Shown: positions 10,901 through 31,586 of the stretch, one piece after another
Layout: each line of letters opens with the position of its first letter
Position numbering within the stretch: position 1 is the first letter of the stretch
Source: Xestospongia muta
Taxonomy: Eukaryota; Porifera; Demospongiae; Haplosclerida; Petrosiidae
Assembly: GCA_963693285.1 (NCBI GenBank)
Contig: OY848918.1
Location: 6,143,876-6,207,875 of the forward strand
Direction: 5' to 3'
Length of the DNA stretch: 64,000 bases
Made by a program: the position numbers and the translations under genes
Notes under the pieces: model-generated
Databases searched by the model: none
Told to the model about the DNA's origin: nothing
Seen by the model: the letters and a program-made list of their open reading frames with translations, nothing else

Positions 10901-13333
10901 TAATTATAAATTATTTATTATCTTCAGCTCACAAAGGAATTATTGTCAAAAAAGAGTGGATTTTAGATTGTTACAGAACAAAAGAAAGACAACCTGCTAA
11001 AAAGTAATTTTTTCTAATTTACTATCATCTCTTTTGTCATCTACTCATGTACTTATCTGTATATTTATTCATTCATCCATTTATCCATGCATACATCCAT
11101 CTATACATCCATTCATTCATCCATTTATCCATGCATACATCCATTTATGTATCCATTCATCCATTTATCCATGCATACATTGATCTATACATCCATTCTT
11201 TCGTCCATTTATCCATGCATACATCCATTCATGTATTCATTCATCCATTTATCCATGCGTACATCCATTCATTCATTTATTCATCCATTTATACATCCAT
11301 CATTCATCATTTATCCATGCATACATCCATTTATGTATCCATTCATCCATTTATTCATGCGTACATCCATTCATTCATTTATTCATCCATTTATACATCC
11401 ATCATTCATCATTTATCCATGCATACATCCATTTATGTATCCATTCATCCATTTATTCATGCGTACATCCATTCATTCATTTATTCATCCATTTATACAT
11501 CCATCATTCATCATTTATCCATGCATACATCCATTTATGTATCCATTCATCCATTTATTCATGCGTACATCCATTCATTCATTTATTCATCCATTTATAC
11601 ATCCATCATTCATCATTTATCCATGCATACATCCATTTATGTATCCATTCATCCATTTATTCATGCGTACATCCATTCATTCATTTATTCATCCATTTAT
11701 ACATCCATCATTCATCATTTATCCATGCATACATCCATTTATGTATCCATTTATCCATGCGTAGATCCATTCACCATTTATTCATCCATTTATACATCCA
11801 TTTATACATCCATTCATTCATCCATCTATTCATCCATACATTCATCCATCTATTCATGCATACATCCATTCATCCATTTATTCATCCATTTCTATAGATA
11901 TCGTTTCCCATCAAGTAATGGTGATGATTCTGAAGATGAACAAACTTATTACGACAGAAAAGAACATGAGATATACAAAAAAGTACAATACACACAAAAG
12001 GAGACTGAAAAGCAAGAAGACAAAATAGATACAAGTAAATAGAGATCATACTGTTCCTGCTCTGTATATTATTTCATATTCGTTGTTAGCTCCGCCCTCT
12101 CACACTATTCCTCAAGAAGAGGATGATCCTTATGGTGGATCAACTGATGAAGGTTCTGATATGGAAACTGAACCAGGTAATGAGTGTGGCATAACTTATT
12201 TCGCGGTCCATTATAATTTTATTAATTAATTGTTTGATGATTTTTGAAAAATTATCTTTAGTTGTGAATATTGTTATTATATTACAAAACTTTTTCCATC
12301 TAGTTGCTAAGGAACGAGATGGTGGTCATCGTCATGACGACACTGATGAATATGATACAGAAGATGAAATTGAAATGTAAATTCAATAATTTTATAATTT
12401 TCTAAATGATTGTGTTTATATGTTCATTCTTAATTGCATTCCAATATTTGTGATGGTATCTGGAAGTTAGTGTGATATTTAGTGGAGCCTCTCTCTCTCT
12501 TGCATGCATGCACATCCTGTAGTGTCATTGTCAAATATCACTCTCGTTACAATAAATTTGAGCAAGACAGAAAAGGTTCTACTAATTAATTAATAATTAT
12601 ATAAGAGCTTTATTTTATTAGTACATCCTTTGCAAAATCTTTATATATCACTGTAATATAGTACATGTACATCCTTACATGTAATATATGTACATCCTTA
12701 CATGTAATATATGTACATCCTTACATGTAATACATGTACATGTACATCCTTACATGTAATATATGTACATCCTTACATGTAATACACCTACATCTTTACA
12801 TGTAATATATGTACATCCTTATATGTAATACATGTACATCCTTACATGTAATACATGTACATGTACATCCTTACATGTAATACATGTACATGTACATCCT
12901 TGCATGTAATACATGTATATGTTTGTCCCTAGATCTAGTACATATACTTGTACATTATTGGATGTTGTGATGACAATTGTCTAGTTCTCTATATATGGAA
13001 TACAAGACTCTATTATTGCTTTATTTTGTTATGATAAAAGTTGCCATGGCAATACCACACTAGCGTGAAAAATTCGTTCAATTGTGCAACACCTTTTTCA
13101 TGTTTCTCTTTAACTAATGATTTCACATTTATTATAGAGTGATGTGATAAGTAGTTCTTTGATATGGTAATTATCTCATTCAAGGAATGCAATGTGGTGT
13201 GTTAAGTTATCTTTCTGGTAAATTGTGTGACTTCATCTTCCAGGGTAATTGAGGGATCACCTCCTATATTAACTCTTTTATTTCTAACACTTTATGTGTA
13301 CCATGTGTTCCTATGATTGTGTTAGGTTATATC

Positions 13334-13366
<33 letters not shown>

Positions 13367-16300
13367 CACGTTTAGTCTCTTGTTGTAGGCGAGTACATGT
13401 ATTGAAACTATTTATAACATTATTTTTAATGCAGACTTTAGAATACTGGAAATGAATGTCATACTTTAATGTGAAATTAATACTATATATATCTCAGACC
13501 CTAAACTAGATCTTGGAACCTAATAATGAATTAATTTTGAAGTAAAATTTGACATCACAATATTATAATAATGTTGGACAGTTTTTTTTAACAGTGACAA
13601 ATGAGTAAGTAATAACTGTTATGACAACAGACAGTCTTAATTATACTTTGAAACTTGTGCTTTGAAACTACTAACACCTTTATCTCATTAATGTAGTAGA
13701 ACAAACAAATTTGTCAAAATTATCGTAGGACACATGTGACCATAAATATGAAAATGGTACGTGTATAAATAGTTGCTATGTGGGCATCTTGAACAGGAAG
13801 TAATTAAAATTCAGTATGTGAGAAGATTAATTATTGGCCTTTATAATCACCAAATTCCATTGACTTTTGAAAGCATTAAGTACCATTATTGTATTTATGT
13901 TTACATATCATTGCAACTTTACTGTTGCTAGCAGTGACAATCATTGCATTTATCTAAGAAATTAATATATATTGCAAAACACTCGATAATAACATGATAT
14001 GTATTGATATTATACTGTCCAGGAAATAGCCATTTAGAGAGACAAAGGCCTGTAGTAAAATAGCAGTGTTGTGTTATTGGAATGAGTAAACATGTATCCT
14101 ATTATCTCACTGTATCATATAACAAAGGAAACAGCTAGAGAATAGGCTATAGTCTTTGTGTGTGGTGATGTCTTGTGTTCAATATGAGTAGACAACTGTC
14201 AACATTGTTCATTATCAATATTATATTATATATGTAAAATTGAGGAAATAGTCTGAGAATGCTTATAATATATACTACAATATATACTATTGTGGTCACA
14301 TGTCATATTCAATGAGCAGACATCAATGAGCTGTGATTAACATCATACATTATCATTTAGTGTCACGATGACTATACCCTACCATCCACAATAAGTGATA
14401 TCATTTGTCACTTGTGGTTGCTTAGAAACTTAAAGGGAATCAATTGATTATTCGTTTTTATAATAATTATTGTTATAACTAACATGTTATTCCTCCTCTA
14501 TAATGTTATATTTATACAGATGAGATTTGTGGTGTGTAGTTCTTTGTGATGTCTTTGTAAAATCCATCTTTTGGTTTGTGGTAGTAATGTAAGGTTACAT
14601 ATGTAATGAATGAATGGATAGAGGGTTGGATTCTAATAGGAAGTGCTATATAAACATCTTCGATATGTCATTTACATTAAAGAGATATCTGTTGTTTCTA
14701 TGTGGATATGATATCAGTAACAGTCTAGACAATATGAAAGAATAATTTTGTGTCAGGTACATCAAGGACTGACCCAGATATTCTTCTGTTGACATAGACA
14801 TATCCCTCTTTGCAGATGTATTTCCTATAATCCATCCATCCATAACCATCCATTCATCCATCCATCCATCCATTCATTTGTCCATCCATCCATCCATCTA
14901 TCCATCCATCCATTCATTTGTCCATCCATCTAACTGTTCATTAATAACCTATCCTTCACTTTCTAAGTATGATTCACAAACACACAAACCCACACATTCT
15001 TCAAATGACTATAATCATTAAAAATTATATATGGTAACAATTCCTGTTTATTCTTGTCATATAGTCTTCTATTAGAGACATATACTATAAACAATGAAAT
15101 GTACACGGACTAATTCAATTATTCTATGTTATATCATAGTCTATTTGATATTTCCATGTAGTCCATTAGCTGACTTCCTTATTCCCATGCTATAGTAGTT
15201 CATATGATGTAATACTAAACTATATACTGTATACTGAGTTATGCATACCTGTATACTGAGATGTACAGAATTATGGAGCTGTAATAATTAAATATACAGT
15301 GAGATATACAGAGCTATATACTGATAAGATATAGAGAATTTACTGAGTTATACAGAGCTATAAACTGTGTTATACAAAGCTATACAGACTTGTATAGAGC
15401 TACTCTGACTAGTTTCTGAGAAGTATGTACATACTACTTTATCTAATCTGCTGTTGTATCACAGTAGGTAACATCATAATTCATTTGTGTCCATAACTCT
15501 TTTAGTGTACTTGATAAATACTTGTAATTAGAACCTCTCATAAAGAGACACTCTGAATTGAAAACATCCTATATATATATATATATATATATATATAGGA
15601 CAGTAGTTCTAGTCCCATAGTACTACTTTAATATATTATTCAACGTCTATATTGAGGGCGCCTCTATGCCCACAAAGTATCTGCTATAAAGAGTGCCCAC
15701 AAAGTATCCACTATAAAGAGGTTTTGTTTGGGGCTCTACCTAACTATAGTGATATACCCACAGGATCATGCAGAGTAGATATAGTTTGAGATCATGTGGT
15801 TATACATACTATACTATATTCTCTTGTTATATAAACTTTGTATAATGATCAAGTCTTTAATGTAATTTAGTAATGAATTATATGAAGTTTCAATATCCTT
15901 TAACTATTAGAGACAGTAGTCTAGCTAATTGATTATCTCAATATCATTATTTGTGGGGACATTTGTAGGGACATTTGTAACCAACAATATGTCATCTAGT
16001 TAGTATAGGTGACCTGCCTAGTATCACTATTATAAACTACCTTCCTTTCTGGACTTATTACAACTATTTTGTTTGTTTGTACCAACTGTATCCTTTTATG
16101 CTGAGTAAGTTCTTGGCAATTAACACTATTTAATCACTCACCTAGGATATCCTAACCATCCTATGATAGGTGAGCCTTTGTATCCCCCCATTTTCCACCC
16201 ACTATGTATGCATACACCTTTCCTGGGAGGAAAACGGAGACATTTGTTACACACACATATATGTTAGTTAATTACATAGTCTAGTGGTGGTGTTCATTTC

Positions 16301-19300
16301 TTGTAGTGGGTCCGAATTTGTAAACAGTTGACCACTTCATAATGAATGTGTACAGTGTGTTAGGCAGTTTTCCAACACTCAGTATAGATCAGACACTGAT
16401 ATCATCCATATTATGTGGTGAATTGTTATACTCCCTGTATAGTCAGTGGCTTCTTTGGAAACGTAGAGGCACTGTCCTAATAAGGAGATGCATGTTATTT
16501 ATAGTATAGAAGACTTGAAGGCTATCCTTAGTATAGAACTGTATCTATCCTTAGTATAGAACTGTAGCTATTCTTAGTATAGAACTGTAGCTATCCTTAG
16601 CACAGATCTGTCCATAGTACAGAGCTGTCCTTAATATAGAGTTGTCCATATGATGCATATGAATGGTTGTGTATAGCCAACACTTGTAAGCAGTTGTTTT
16701 AGTATAAAGGGGTTCTCAATAGAGGTTGAACACAGATTACATTAAACAATTGGTATTAGACTATAGAGCAAATGTAGAGGATATTATTAATTGAAGCTTT
16801 ACAAAAATGCTAGTGTCCTGAATGCAATAAGGATGTCCTAATATCATCCTGTCATTTATTGATTATCAACGCTGAACTAGTCATATGGGACCAGAACAAG
16901 CTTCCTAAATAAAGAAGATAAATTTTTAGATATGCTGCAATAACCTATTGTTAACAAAGTTTTGTTACACGTAATCAAGTATTGTTATTTGTTTATAGAT
17001 TAACACTGTTTAATTAATTTGTTTCCTGCCATCCCATTTGTTACTATAGCTACTGATTTTGCATTATCACTGTAACTTTGAAACCACACATGTCCATACA
17101 TGTACTTATATGCCTCTACATGTACATGTTTGCCTTCACATGTACATGTTTATATAGTAATAAGTTGATCATTAGTCAGTATAGTGTTACTCTTTTATGG
17201 AGGGAAATCACACAAGTGTCCAGCTGGTTAGGAATCATTAACTCTCTCAGAGGAAGTGGGATCATTGATTGGATAGTGTGAATATATTGTTACCTAATAT
17301 AAAATATTTATATGTCTGGTATGTGTCATTACAGTATGTATTATGAGTGTATTATTTGATAGTATTGTATTGAGGTGATGAACATGGCTTCCTCTCATAT
17401 CTTGTACGTTTTGTGGGCAAGATATACGACAGCTGGAAATGTATTTGATTCTGACTTTGTACAAGTAATTATATCGGAATGTTGTCATTTGTGTTTGTGT
17501 GTGCTTAGATATTTGTTCTTGGTAGTTCTGCAGCTGGAGCTATATACAGTTGTGTTATTGTTCACACAAACTTGAGTATAATACCATGTCTAATGTACTT
17601 ATAGTACATTCATAGTACACGTACATGTGGCTGGCTACACATGTATTTGATGTACATGTTGAAATTATTTTTTTGTTAATGAATTAAATCAATTAAACCA
17701 AGAGTTCAAAGTACATACTGACTGACCTTGTGGTCTTTAGTATTTAACACCATATAAATAGTCACTTCACTTTAATTAATGTTATTAATTAATGAAATCA
17801 GGTTACATTTTCAATTCTCCTTACAAAGACAGTTGTTTGTACTTTTAAAGGAAATTATAAGTCCCTAATTACATTGTTAGTCAATGATAAGATAACGATT
17901 ATACTTACAAGTACTGTTTTACTTCCGTTCTATTTTTATAGGGTCAGGCAGAAACAAATATGTGGTACTAGTTCAGCTGATACTGATAAACATGGCTCTT
18001 CTACAAAAGACGAGATGAAAGGTTAGATAGTGTTTATATTTCTACTATTTTTATTTTTTTTTCCTAGTATCTGATACGCAGAGATCGCTACTAGATTTAC
18101 CTGATCTTTTTTCAAACTTTTATTTCTTTCTTTATGGCGACTTTTCAGCAGCTGACAGGAGATTATTAACTCGTTATATTACAGCATATAATGGGTTAGT
18201 ATATTATGTAATACTTCTAGTATATTACTTCATCAGTGTATAGTAAACTGAGTTTATGAGGTTCAGTATATTACATCATCTGTGTATAATATACTGAGTT
18301 TATGAGGTTCAGTATATTACATCATCAGTGTATAGTATACTGAGTATGATGTCAAGTATACAATATTCTATATATTATTTGTGGAACCAAAATTAACGAT
18401 GATGAATGTCAAAAGTGTCATTGTTTATTCTGTAATTTATTAGTTACTGTTCTAAATTACAAACAATTTTTCAAATGGAACTGAGATGATTGTAATTTTA
18501 AGAATTTTCTTAAATTGCTGGAAGTTAACAATACAATGTAGTAATTATAGTAACACATTAAAAGAACAATAGAAGTCTGAAAACTATTTTTTAAAAGATT
18601 AAATCATCATCATTCCTAACAAGAGGTATTAAATTGCCCCCCCCCCCCCATTTTTGTTGGAAGGGGGGAGGGGGCCGATAAATTTCACATGATTTTAGTG
18701 TGTAGTTTGTAGGTAATTATGTACTTTTTAATATAGCTTGTCATTATGAATTTTTCACTAAGAATACCCCCACATCAAACAATCTTAAGGCTGTTTGATA
18801 TGACCAGGCAATAAAAGCATCTTCTCTTTAACAGGAAATCACACATTATGATAGTATAGCTGTTAGTTATATATGGTTATGTATAAATATGTAATAATTG
18901 TATGGATATCATAAACTATACTTTCAATACACTTCCTGAATGAGAGGCAAAATCTACACGTTAAAGGTAGAACAAACTTCTCACTTGGCAACCACTGATA
19001 GCTCATTGTTTCTTAGGGGTTTTTTTTATTTCTTTAATCGCTGTCTTGAACAAACACTTATCATACAGTACACATTGGCATGAATAATATTACTTTTGAC
19101 TAGTTAGGTTAGTCACCTAATTGCTCAAAATCTAGCTTCATACGATACACCTGAAACTGTTCAGTTGTAGTGTTTCCTGTTTCTTTTTGTGGTTTGGTTG
19201 TCATGGGAAACATGTAGAGGAAGCAGTGGCATCTTCTTTGATGATGTTGCATTTACTGGTAGTTGATCATGATGTTGCCAATATTGTACTAATATCAATT

Positions 19301-20882
19301 ATGTTATGGAACTTACTGGTCAACATCCTGGATTCAGTTTGTATGGTTGAATAGATAATATGGACAAATATGAATAGATGAAAGGATGATTGGATAAATG
19401 GAATGGACAGACAGTGTGGATAGAGGGCAGTGGAATTGAGAGACTGACTGACTTGTGATGATAGGTTTAGTTTTCATTTCTCTCATGCACTGTTGACATT
19501 AATACAATCTCTTATATACACTGACTAGATTATGATAATATTATTTTAAATTTGTAAAAATTGTATTATATGTGATGTTTGTCATCCTTGGCAGTCAACA
19601 GGAAGTCATCTGTTAACGCAGCCAATGATAACACGATAATTCAACTAATTTAAGTGTAAATACCGTCGCTACCTAATTCTAATTTAAGTAGCATGACGAA
19701 GAAGGGACATTAGTAATAAGATCCAATGGTATGTTTGCTAATGTCTTGAAGGAACCAAACTGTAATGTACTCAATGAATGAATGAATGTCTCTAGTATGA
19801 ATGAATGAATGTCTCTAGTATGAATGAATGAATGTCTCTAGTATGAATGAATGAATGTCTCTAGTATGAATGAATGAATGTCTCTAGTATGAATGAATGC
19901 TTGTCTCTAGTATGAATGAATGAATGTCTCTAGTATGAATTAATAACATTGTAAATGTGTTAAAAAGTTTCTATAATTGATACTTTTGAGAGCATCTAGA
20001 TCTCATCATAAATAATATACCAAAATGTTAGTATGTCAATTAAGTGTCTGAATATAGAACCTCAAAGTATTAATATTGGAACTAGAACAAGCGTCTGAAT
20101 AGAAACGATGTCTTTAATTCAGAGTATCCTTTAGGATATTAGCAGTTTCTCTTTAGATAGATGAATATACAATTAAATAGTTGTATTAATATGGCAGACT
20201 AGACAGAATGTATCAACAATTAAATACAATAGTCAGATATGTAAATAAGCAGGATTTATCAGTGACATAACATCTTTCTTTAGACTAGACACAATGTTGT
20301 TATTGCACAACAGGAAACCAGTAAATTGGAAGTTTACTGATCATAGGTGAAAGTTCACTCATGATTGGTTCATATCCTGATTTATTTCTAGTGTTGAAAT
20401 TGGGCCTCTCCTATGTATTTTGGAAACTTGTCTTCCATTATAATGTAATTTTATCCCATATCATGATGGATGGATATATTGTTGTCTTCTGTATAGCAAG
20501 TTGGCAAATTATTGAAAGGTTAATATTATTATTAATGATTATTGAACTCTTAATGTCATAATATAATTGAGAAGGGACTGAAGTAAGTATTCATTCTATA
20601 GAAGTGTCAAATTATTATTATAAGTAAGCTTTATTATTATATTGATGCAGCTGCTTAGAGAACTACATGACAGACAAGGTGACACATGTCATAACTCAAG
20701 AACAATGGGACGATAATTTTGGGCAGGTAACCACGATTAAATTGACATATTGTGTTTTTAAATATTTACAGGCCCTCGGTGAAAACAATTCCCTCGTGTT
20801 CCTGGAACCATCCTGGGTGTTCGCCTGTCACAGTCGACGTTCTAAAATACCTTATGAAGAGTTTGCTATTACTCCTTCTTAA
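7980..20882 (+). CDS. XRCC1: XRCC1, single-strand break repair scaffold
   Basis: Nineteen exons give 586 aa: 7980-8030, 8123-8215, 8274-8310, 8516-8662, 8838-8917, 8966-9169, 9230-9337, 9469-9520, 9571-9629, 9675-9796, 10193-10233, 10928-11003, 11898-12034, 12090-12176, 12304-12376, 17942-18021, 18068-18194, 20651-20726, 20772-20882. The start [17 protein letters not shown] and the rest of exons 1-6 match the XRCC1 N-terminal domain that binds DNA polymerase beta. BRCT1 is in exons 9-13 ([10 protein letters not shown]...KEWILDCY) and BRCT2, the ligase III partner, in exons 17-19 ([10 protein letters not shown]...[10 protein letters not shown]). The acidic linker contains [12 protein letters not shown], the CK2-phosphorylated type of motif that recruits the FHA domains of PNKP and aprataxin. 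Length is close to the vertebrate protein (about 630 aa). Introns 11, 12 and 15 hold minisatellites. Coding joins are well supported; the UTRs are not defined. Confidence 0.93.
8401..8485. repeat. 28-bp tandem repeat, 3 copies
   Basis: Three copies of ACATGTATTTGTCCAACTGT plus CCATCCAT, starting at 8403, 8431 and 8459. They lie just upstream of the exon 4 acceptor of XRCC1. Confidence 0.85.
9885..10190. repeat. CCAT-rich minisatellite in XRCC1 intron 10
   Basis: About a dozen copies of a motif of about 20-31 bp built from ATGTTACTTGTCCATCC plus variable ATTCATCCATTT. It ends directly at the acceptor AG before exon 11 (10193). Open frames across it are repeat artefacts. Confidence 0.9.
10325..10360. 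repeat. (AAT)n microsatellite
   Basis: About a dozen AAT units with one GTA interruption, in XRCC1 intron 11 (10234-10927). The rest of that intron shows nothing else. Confidence 0.85.
11040..11896. repeat. CCAT/TTCA minisatellite with a 102-bp higher-order unit
   Basis: Fills XRCC1 intron 12 up to the acceptor at 11897. The basic motif is CATCCATTTATCCATGCATA and relatives. From about 11255 a higher-order unit of 102 bp (ATGCGTACATCC at about 11255, 11357, 11459, 11561, 11663) recurs about five times with almost no change. Because 102 is divisible by three, long open frames run through it. They are not genes. Confidence 0.92.
12655..12935. repeat. ACATCCTTACATGTAATATATGT minisatellite
   Basis: About eleven copies of a 22-28-bp unit containing TACATCCTTACATGTAATA. 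The unit is itself rich in the palindrome ACATGT. Confidence 0.88.
13341..13366. repeat. (GT)n microsatellite
   Basis: Thirteen GT units in XRCC1 intron 15. Confidence 0.9.
13461..13545. mobile_element. Degenerate copy of a short inverted-repeat element
   Basis: Shares ACTTTAATGTGAA-TTAATACT and CAGACCCTA...GGAACCT with the more intact element at 30037-30117. Its right arm (AATTAATTTTGAAGTA) is only a partial inverted match. See the separate entry for the intact copy. Confidence 0.55.
14830..14933. repeat. (CCAT)n microsatellite
   Basis: Interrupted CCAT/CATT tetranucleotide run in XRCC1 intron 15. Confidence 0.9.
15570..15597. repeat. (AT)n microsatellite
   Basis: Fourteen uninterrupted TA units. 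Confidence 0.9.
16528..16640. repeat. CCTTAGTATAGAACTGTAGCTAT tandem repeat
   Basis: About four copies of a 22-23-bp unit containing TTAGTATAGAACTGTAGCTA, degrading towards the right. Confidence 0.75.
18205..18360. repeat. 46-bp tandem repeat, about 3 copies
   Basis: Unit containing ACTGAGTTTATGAGGTTCAG, with copies at about 18249 and 18295 and degenerate flanks. Confidence 0.8.
19765..19940. repeat. 23-bp minisatellite (GTCTCTAGTATGAATGAATGAAT), 7 copies
   Basis: GTCTCTAGTATG recurs every 23 bp from 19788, with almost no divergence. Confidence 0.92.
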
Positions 20883-21654
20883 AAGCCTACCACTTCTAGT
20901 TAGGGTACTGTGTTATTTTTATAATCTCTTTAGTAACATATACTTAAAGGAAATGAGAGCTTTCTATATGATTAATTAGTATTATAATAGACACAATAAT
21001 ATGGAAACCAATGGCATACTGAGGATGATAATGAGTGCTTGTCTTAAAAAACAAATAACAGATGTTATTCAGAGTTAATGTGTGTGTGGGTCACCTGACA
21101 CTACGTCTCCCTACCATAACTTAACGTGTTGATCAACTACAATTGACGTCATCTCGCTTATGAATATTGATGTTTTTTGATATGAATATAGTTAACGTAG
21201 TCCAATTCATTCAAGTGTTTAGTTAATGAATATTGTCGCTGTTATTGTTGTAGTATAAAGTGTATCGTATTATTATTTAATTACGCATCCGTAACTGTTT
21301 GTGGTCGGGTCTATCATAACCGTGAGAGCCAATATAAGATTGGCGTTGTCCTATTTCCTCCGACATTTCCACATTTCTTCGAGGAAGTCAGTGAAACTTC
21401 TGAGTCCCTGAAATCAATTCCAATCGATTGTCTTTTCAAGTCAGTCAGAGACTAGTTCATGCTTTAACTGACTCATCTTTGGAAGTAACTGCGAGGGACT
21501 TCCTTCTTTCACAGTACAGTGTTGTGTTCATTTACTGTTGTCAAACTTCTCTTCCAAACTACCGACTAAACTTCCTGTAGCCGGAAAAAAACATCAATAG
21601 TTAATACTTGTTCAACTAACACTTTTCCAGTTGTCCTTCTAGACGCAGAAGACC
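20883..21654 (+). promoter_or_regulatory. Intergenic region and SE-A promoter with clustered ETS-type sites
   Basis: 772 bp between the XRCC1 stop and the SE-A start. The proximal 275 bp hold several ETS cores. GGAAGT is at 21383-21388 and 21481-21486 on the + strand and at 21498-21503 and 21570-21575 on the - strand. CCGGAA is at 21581-21586. The pair ACTTCCTGT/CCGGAA at 21570-21586 forms two opposed sites 2 bp apart. Binding is inferred; only the motifs are seen. Confidence 0.5.
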
Positions 21655-29305
<7,651 letters not shown>

Positions 29306-29675
29306 CCATTGTTATTTTAATAATTCATGTAATAGTTTTATTGTTTTATTCATCTTGTTCTCTGTCTTTCTTTTTTCCTCTTCTGTAATAAATATGTACT
29401 AAATGTATACATGTATAATATACATGATCGTCATTGTTGTTATTACTTGTGTTGGCAAATTCTTAATTTCTACTATATTTTAATAACACTACCCTTATTG
29501 TATTGAAAATGACTGGCTATATTAATGACAGTTAATTGAATTTTTTTGTAATCAGTAACATTGATTATTTGAAATAGTTATTGCAATTATTAAAAACCTA
29601 TTAGAACTATGAATAAAATTAATGCTAATTATGTTTACAACCTGTCCTCACGTGATCCCCGCCATTGCACTCAAC
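29306..29675 (+). other. SE-A 3' UTR and DCAF8-like upstream region
   Basis: 370 bp between the SE-A stop and the DCAF8-like start, holding the SE-A poly(A) signal. I see no other feature. Confidence 0.6.
29387..29392 (+). terminator. Poly(A) signal AATAAA for SE-A
   Basis: Canonical AATAAA 82 bp after the SE-A stop codon, in AT-rich sequence. Confidence 0.6.
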
Positions 29676-30830
29676 ATGGAAAGGTCTTCTACCAATGTTA
29701 GTCATTTTCAATCTATTTTGAGACACAGACAGTTGACAGTTGATCCTACAATTCACCTGTCTACTTTCAAGAAGAAAATTTATTCTCCTGGCTCCTTTGT
29801 GCGTCGGTTAAAACTAGAGAAACAACTCCATTCTCATGAAGGATGTGTCAATTGTATTAGTTTCTCTCATGACGGTCACCTGTTGGTCAGCGGCTCTGAT
29901 GATCTTCAGATAGTGCTCTGGGATTGGTCAAAAGGAAAAATTGTCGGGAAATTTGATTCCAAACACGTTGCTAATGTTTTTCAGGTCAATAGCCTTCAGT
30001 TCATGACATTGTTTAGAGTATTAGTAATAGAATGTTGTACTTTAATGTGAATTTAATACTCCAGACCCTACGCTCTAAACACTGGAACCTTAATGTATTA
30101 ATTTCACATTTAAGTACAGAGGTTTGTTACCAGCACTAGACACTTCTATTTACATGTTGTGTATGTCCATTAAATAATTCATTGATCCATTTTTCATGTT
30201 GTATGTATCCATGAATCAATTCATTGAGCCATTTTGCATATGCTGTAGCATCCTTATTACATAACGAAAAATGGATAAATACATTCACATGTAATTAATG
30301 GACATGACTAGATAGATGAATTTTCTACCAGAATTCATACTTATGTTAATTTCTCTAATATGGAAAATAATTTTAATAGTTTATTAACTATCATAATTAT
30401 AGCAATAACAAAATATTTAACCTTACTATGCCTATGTATTATAATATTTCCAATTTTAACTCTCGCCAGTAAAATCTACTTTATTACTAACCCCTTTTGT
30501 CTATTTTATAGACTAAATTTATGCCACATACTAATGATAGTGTTCTCGTCAGTGCTGCTCGTGATGGTCAGGTGAGATGTCATGTGATCTCTACAACTGG
30601 AGAATTGGCATCAAGTAAAAGAGTGGCGTATCATAATGACTCTGCTCACAAGGTGGGAGGAGCAATGAGGGGTGCAATTTGTAAAGCATAATGATCTTTT
30701 ATTAGTTAGCATTGGAGCCGGACAATCCTCACGTGTTTCTCAGTTGTGGAGAGGATGGCAGTGTTTTAGAGATTGACTTAAGAGAAGATGATACCCAGAG
30801 AAATAAGTAAAAATGATATACTTGTTTTAT

Positions 30831-30886
<56 letters not shown>

Positions 30887-31499
30887 AATTTTAGTTTGTA
30901 AAAACGATAAGAATATTCGTATTGCTTTGTACTCGATATTTATTGATCCATCAAATTATAACAAATTTGCTGTTTCCGGAAGAGATCAATATGCAAGGTT
31001 TAATGGATAAATAACTGGACAGATAGATGACTAATGGATGGACAGATGAATGAATGGAAACATATAGAACAGATAGACTGATAGTTCTTTTTTTATTTCA
31101 TAGAATCTATGACAGACGTTTTGTACAGATAAACAATAAAAACAAAGTGAGTATGATGACATCATGTTGCTAAAAATAGCTTTCTATTTATAGGCTCAAG
31201 AGAACTGTTATGCAGATCCTTTACAAAAGTTTTGCCCTAATCACTTAGTGAGTTTTATGATGTAATCTTTTAATATTCTCTAATTATAGGAAAATCCTGA
31301 AGGAGAATTTCGAAAAGCTAATATTACATGTTTAGTATATTCTCATGATGGCAAAGGTTTGTGGGTGTGGTTTAATTGAGCTCCTCCCTATTTTGATTTT
31401 ATTTATAGAATTGTTATGTAGTTACAATGATGAAGATATCTACACATTTGATACATCAAATACGTGAGCAAAGTAAATTGTCTATGATGCTTAGTAATT

Positions 31500-31586
<87 letters not shown>

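Larger units (their letters stand above)
12377..17941 (+). other. 5.6-kb intron 15 of XRCC1
   Basis: The largest XRCC1 intron, bounded by GAAAT|GTAAAT and TTTTTATAG|GGTC. It contains minisatellites, simple repeats and one short inverted-repeat element (listed separately). The rest is AT-rich sequence in which I see no exon or RNA gene. Short open frames near 14.7, 17.1 and 17.4 kb have no recognisable content. Confidence 0.75.
18195..20650 (+). other. XRCC1 intron 17
   Basis: 2.46-kb intron between AATGG|GTTAGT and GATGCAG|CTGC. It contains two tandem repeats (18205-18360, 19765-19940) and a C-run/G-run pair at 18640-18677. Nothing coding is recognised. Confidence 0.75.

Noticed and set aside
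9885..11896. Possible CRISPR-like arrays
   Set aside because: Regularly spaced repeats here are contiguous minisatellites without unique spacers, in a eukaryotic intron.
11047..12042. 331-aa open frame rich in Ile/His/Ser
   Set aside because: It is the CCAT minisatellite in XRCC1 intron 12; only its last 45 or so codons correspond to a real exon.
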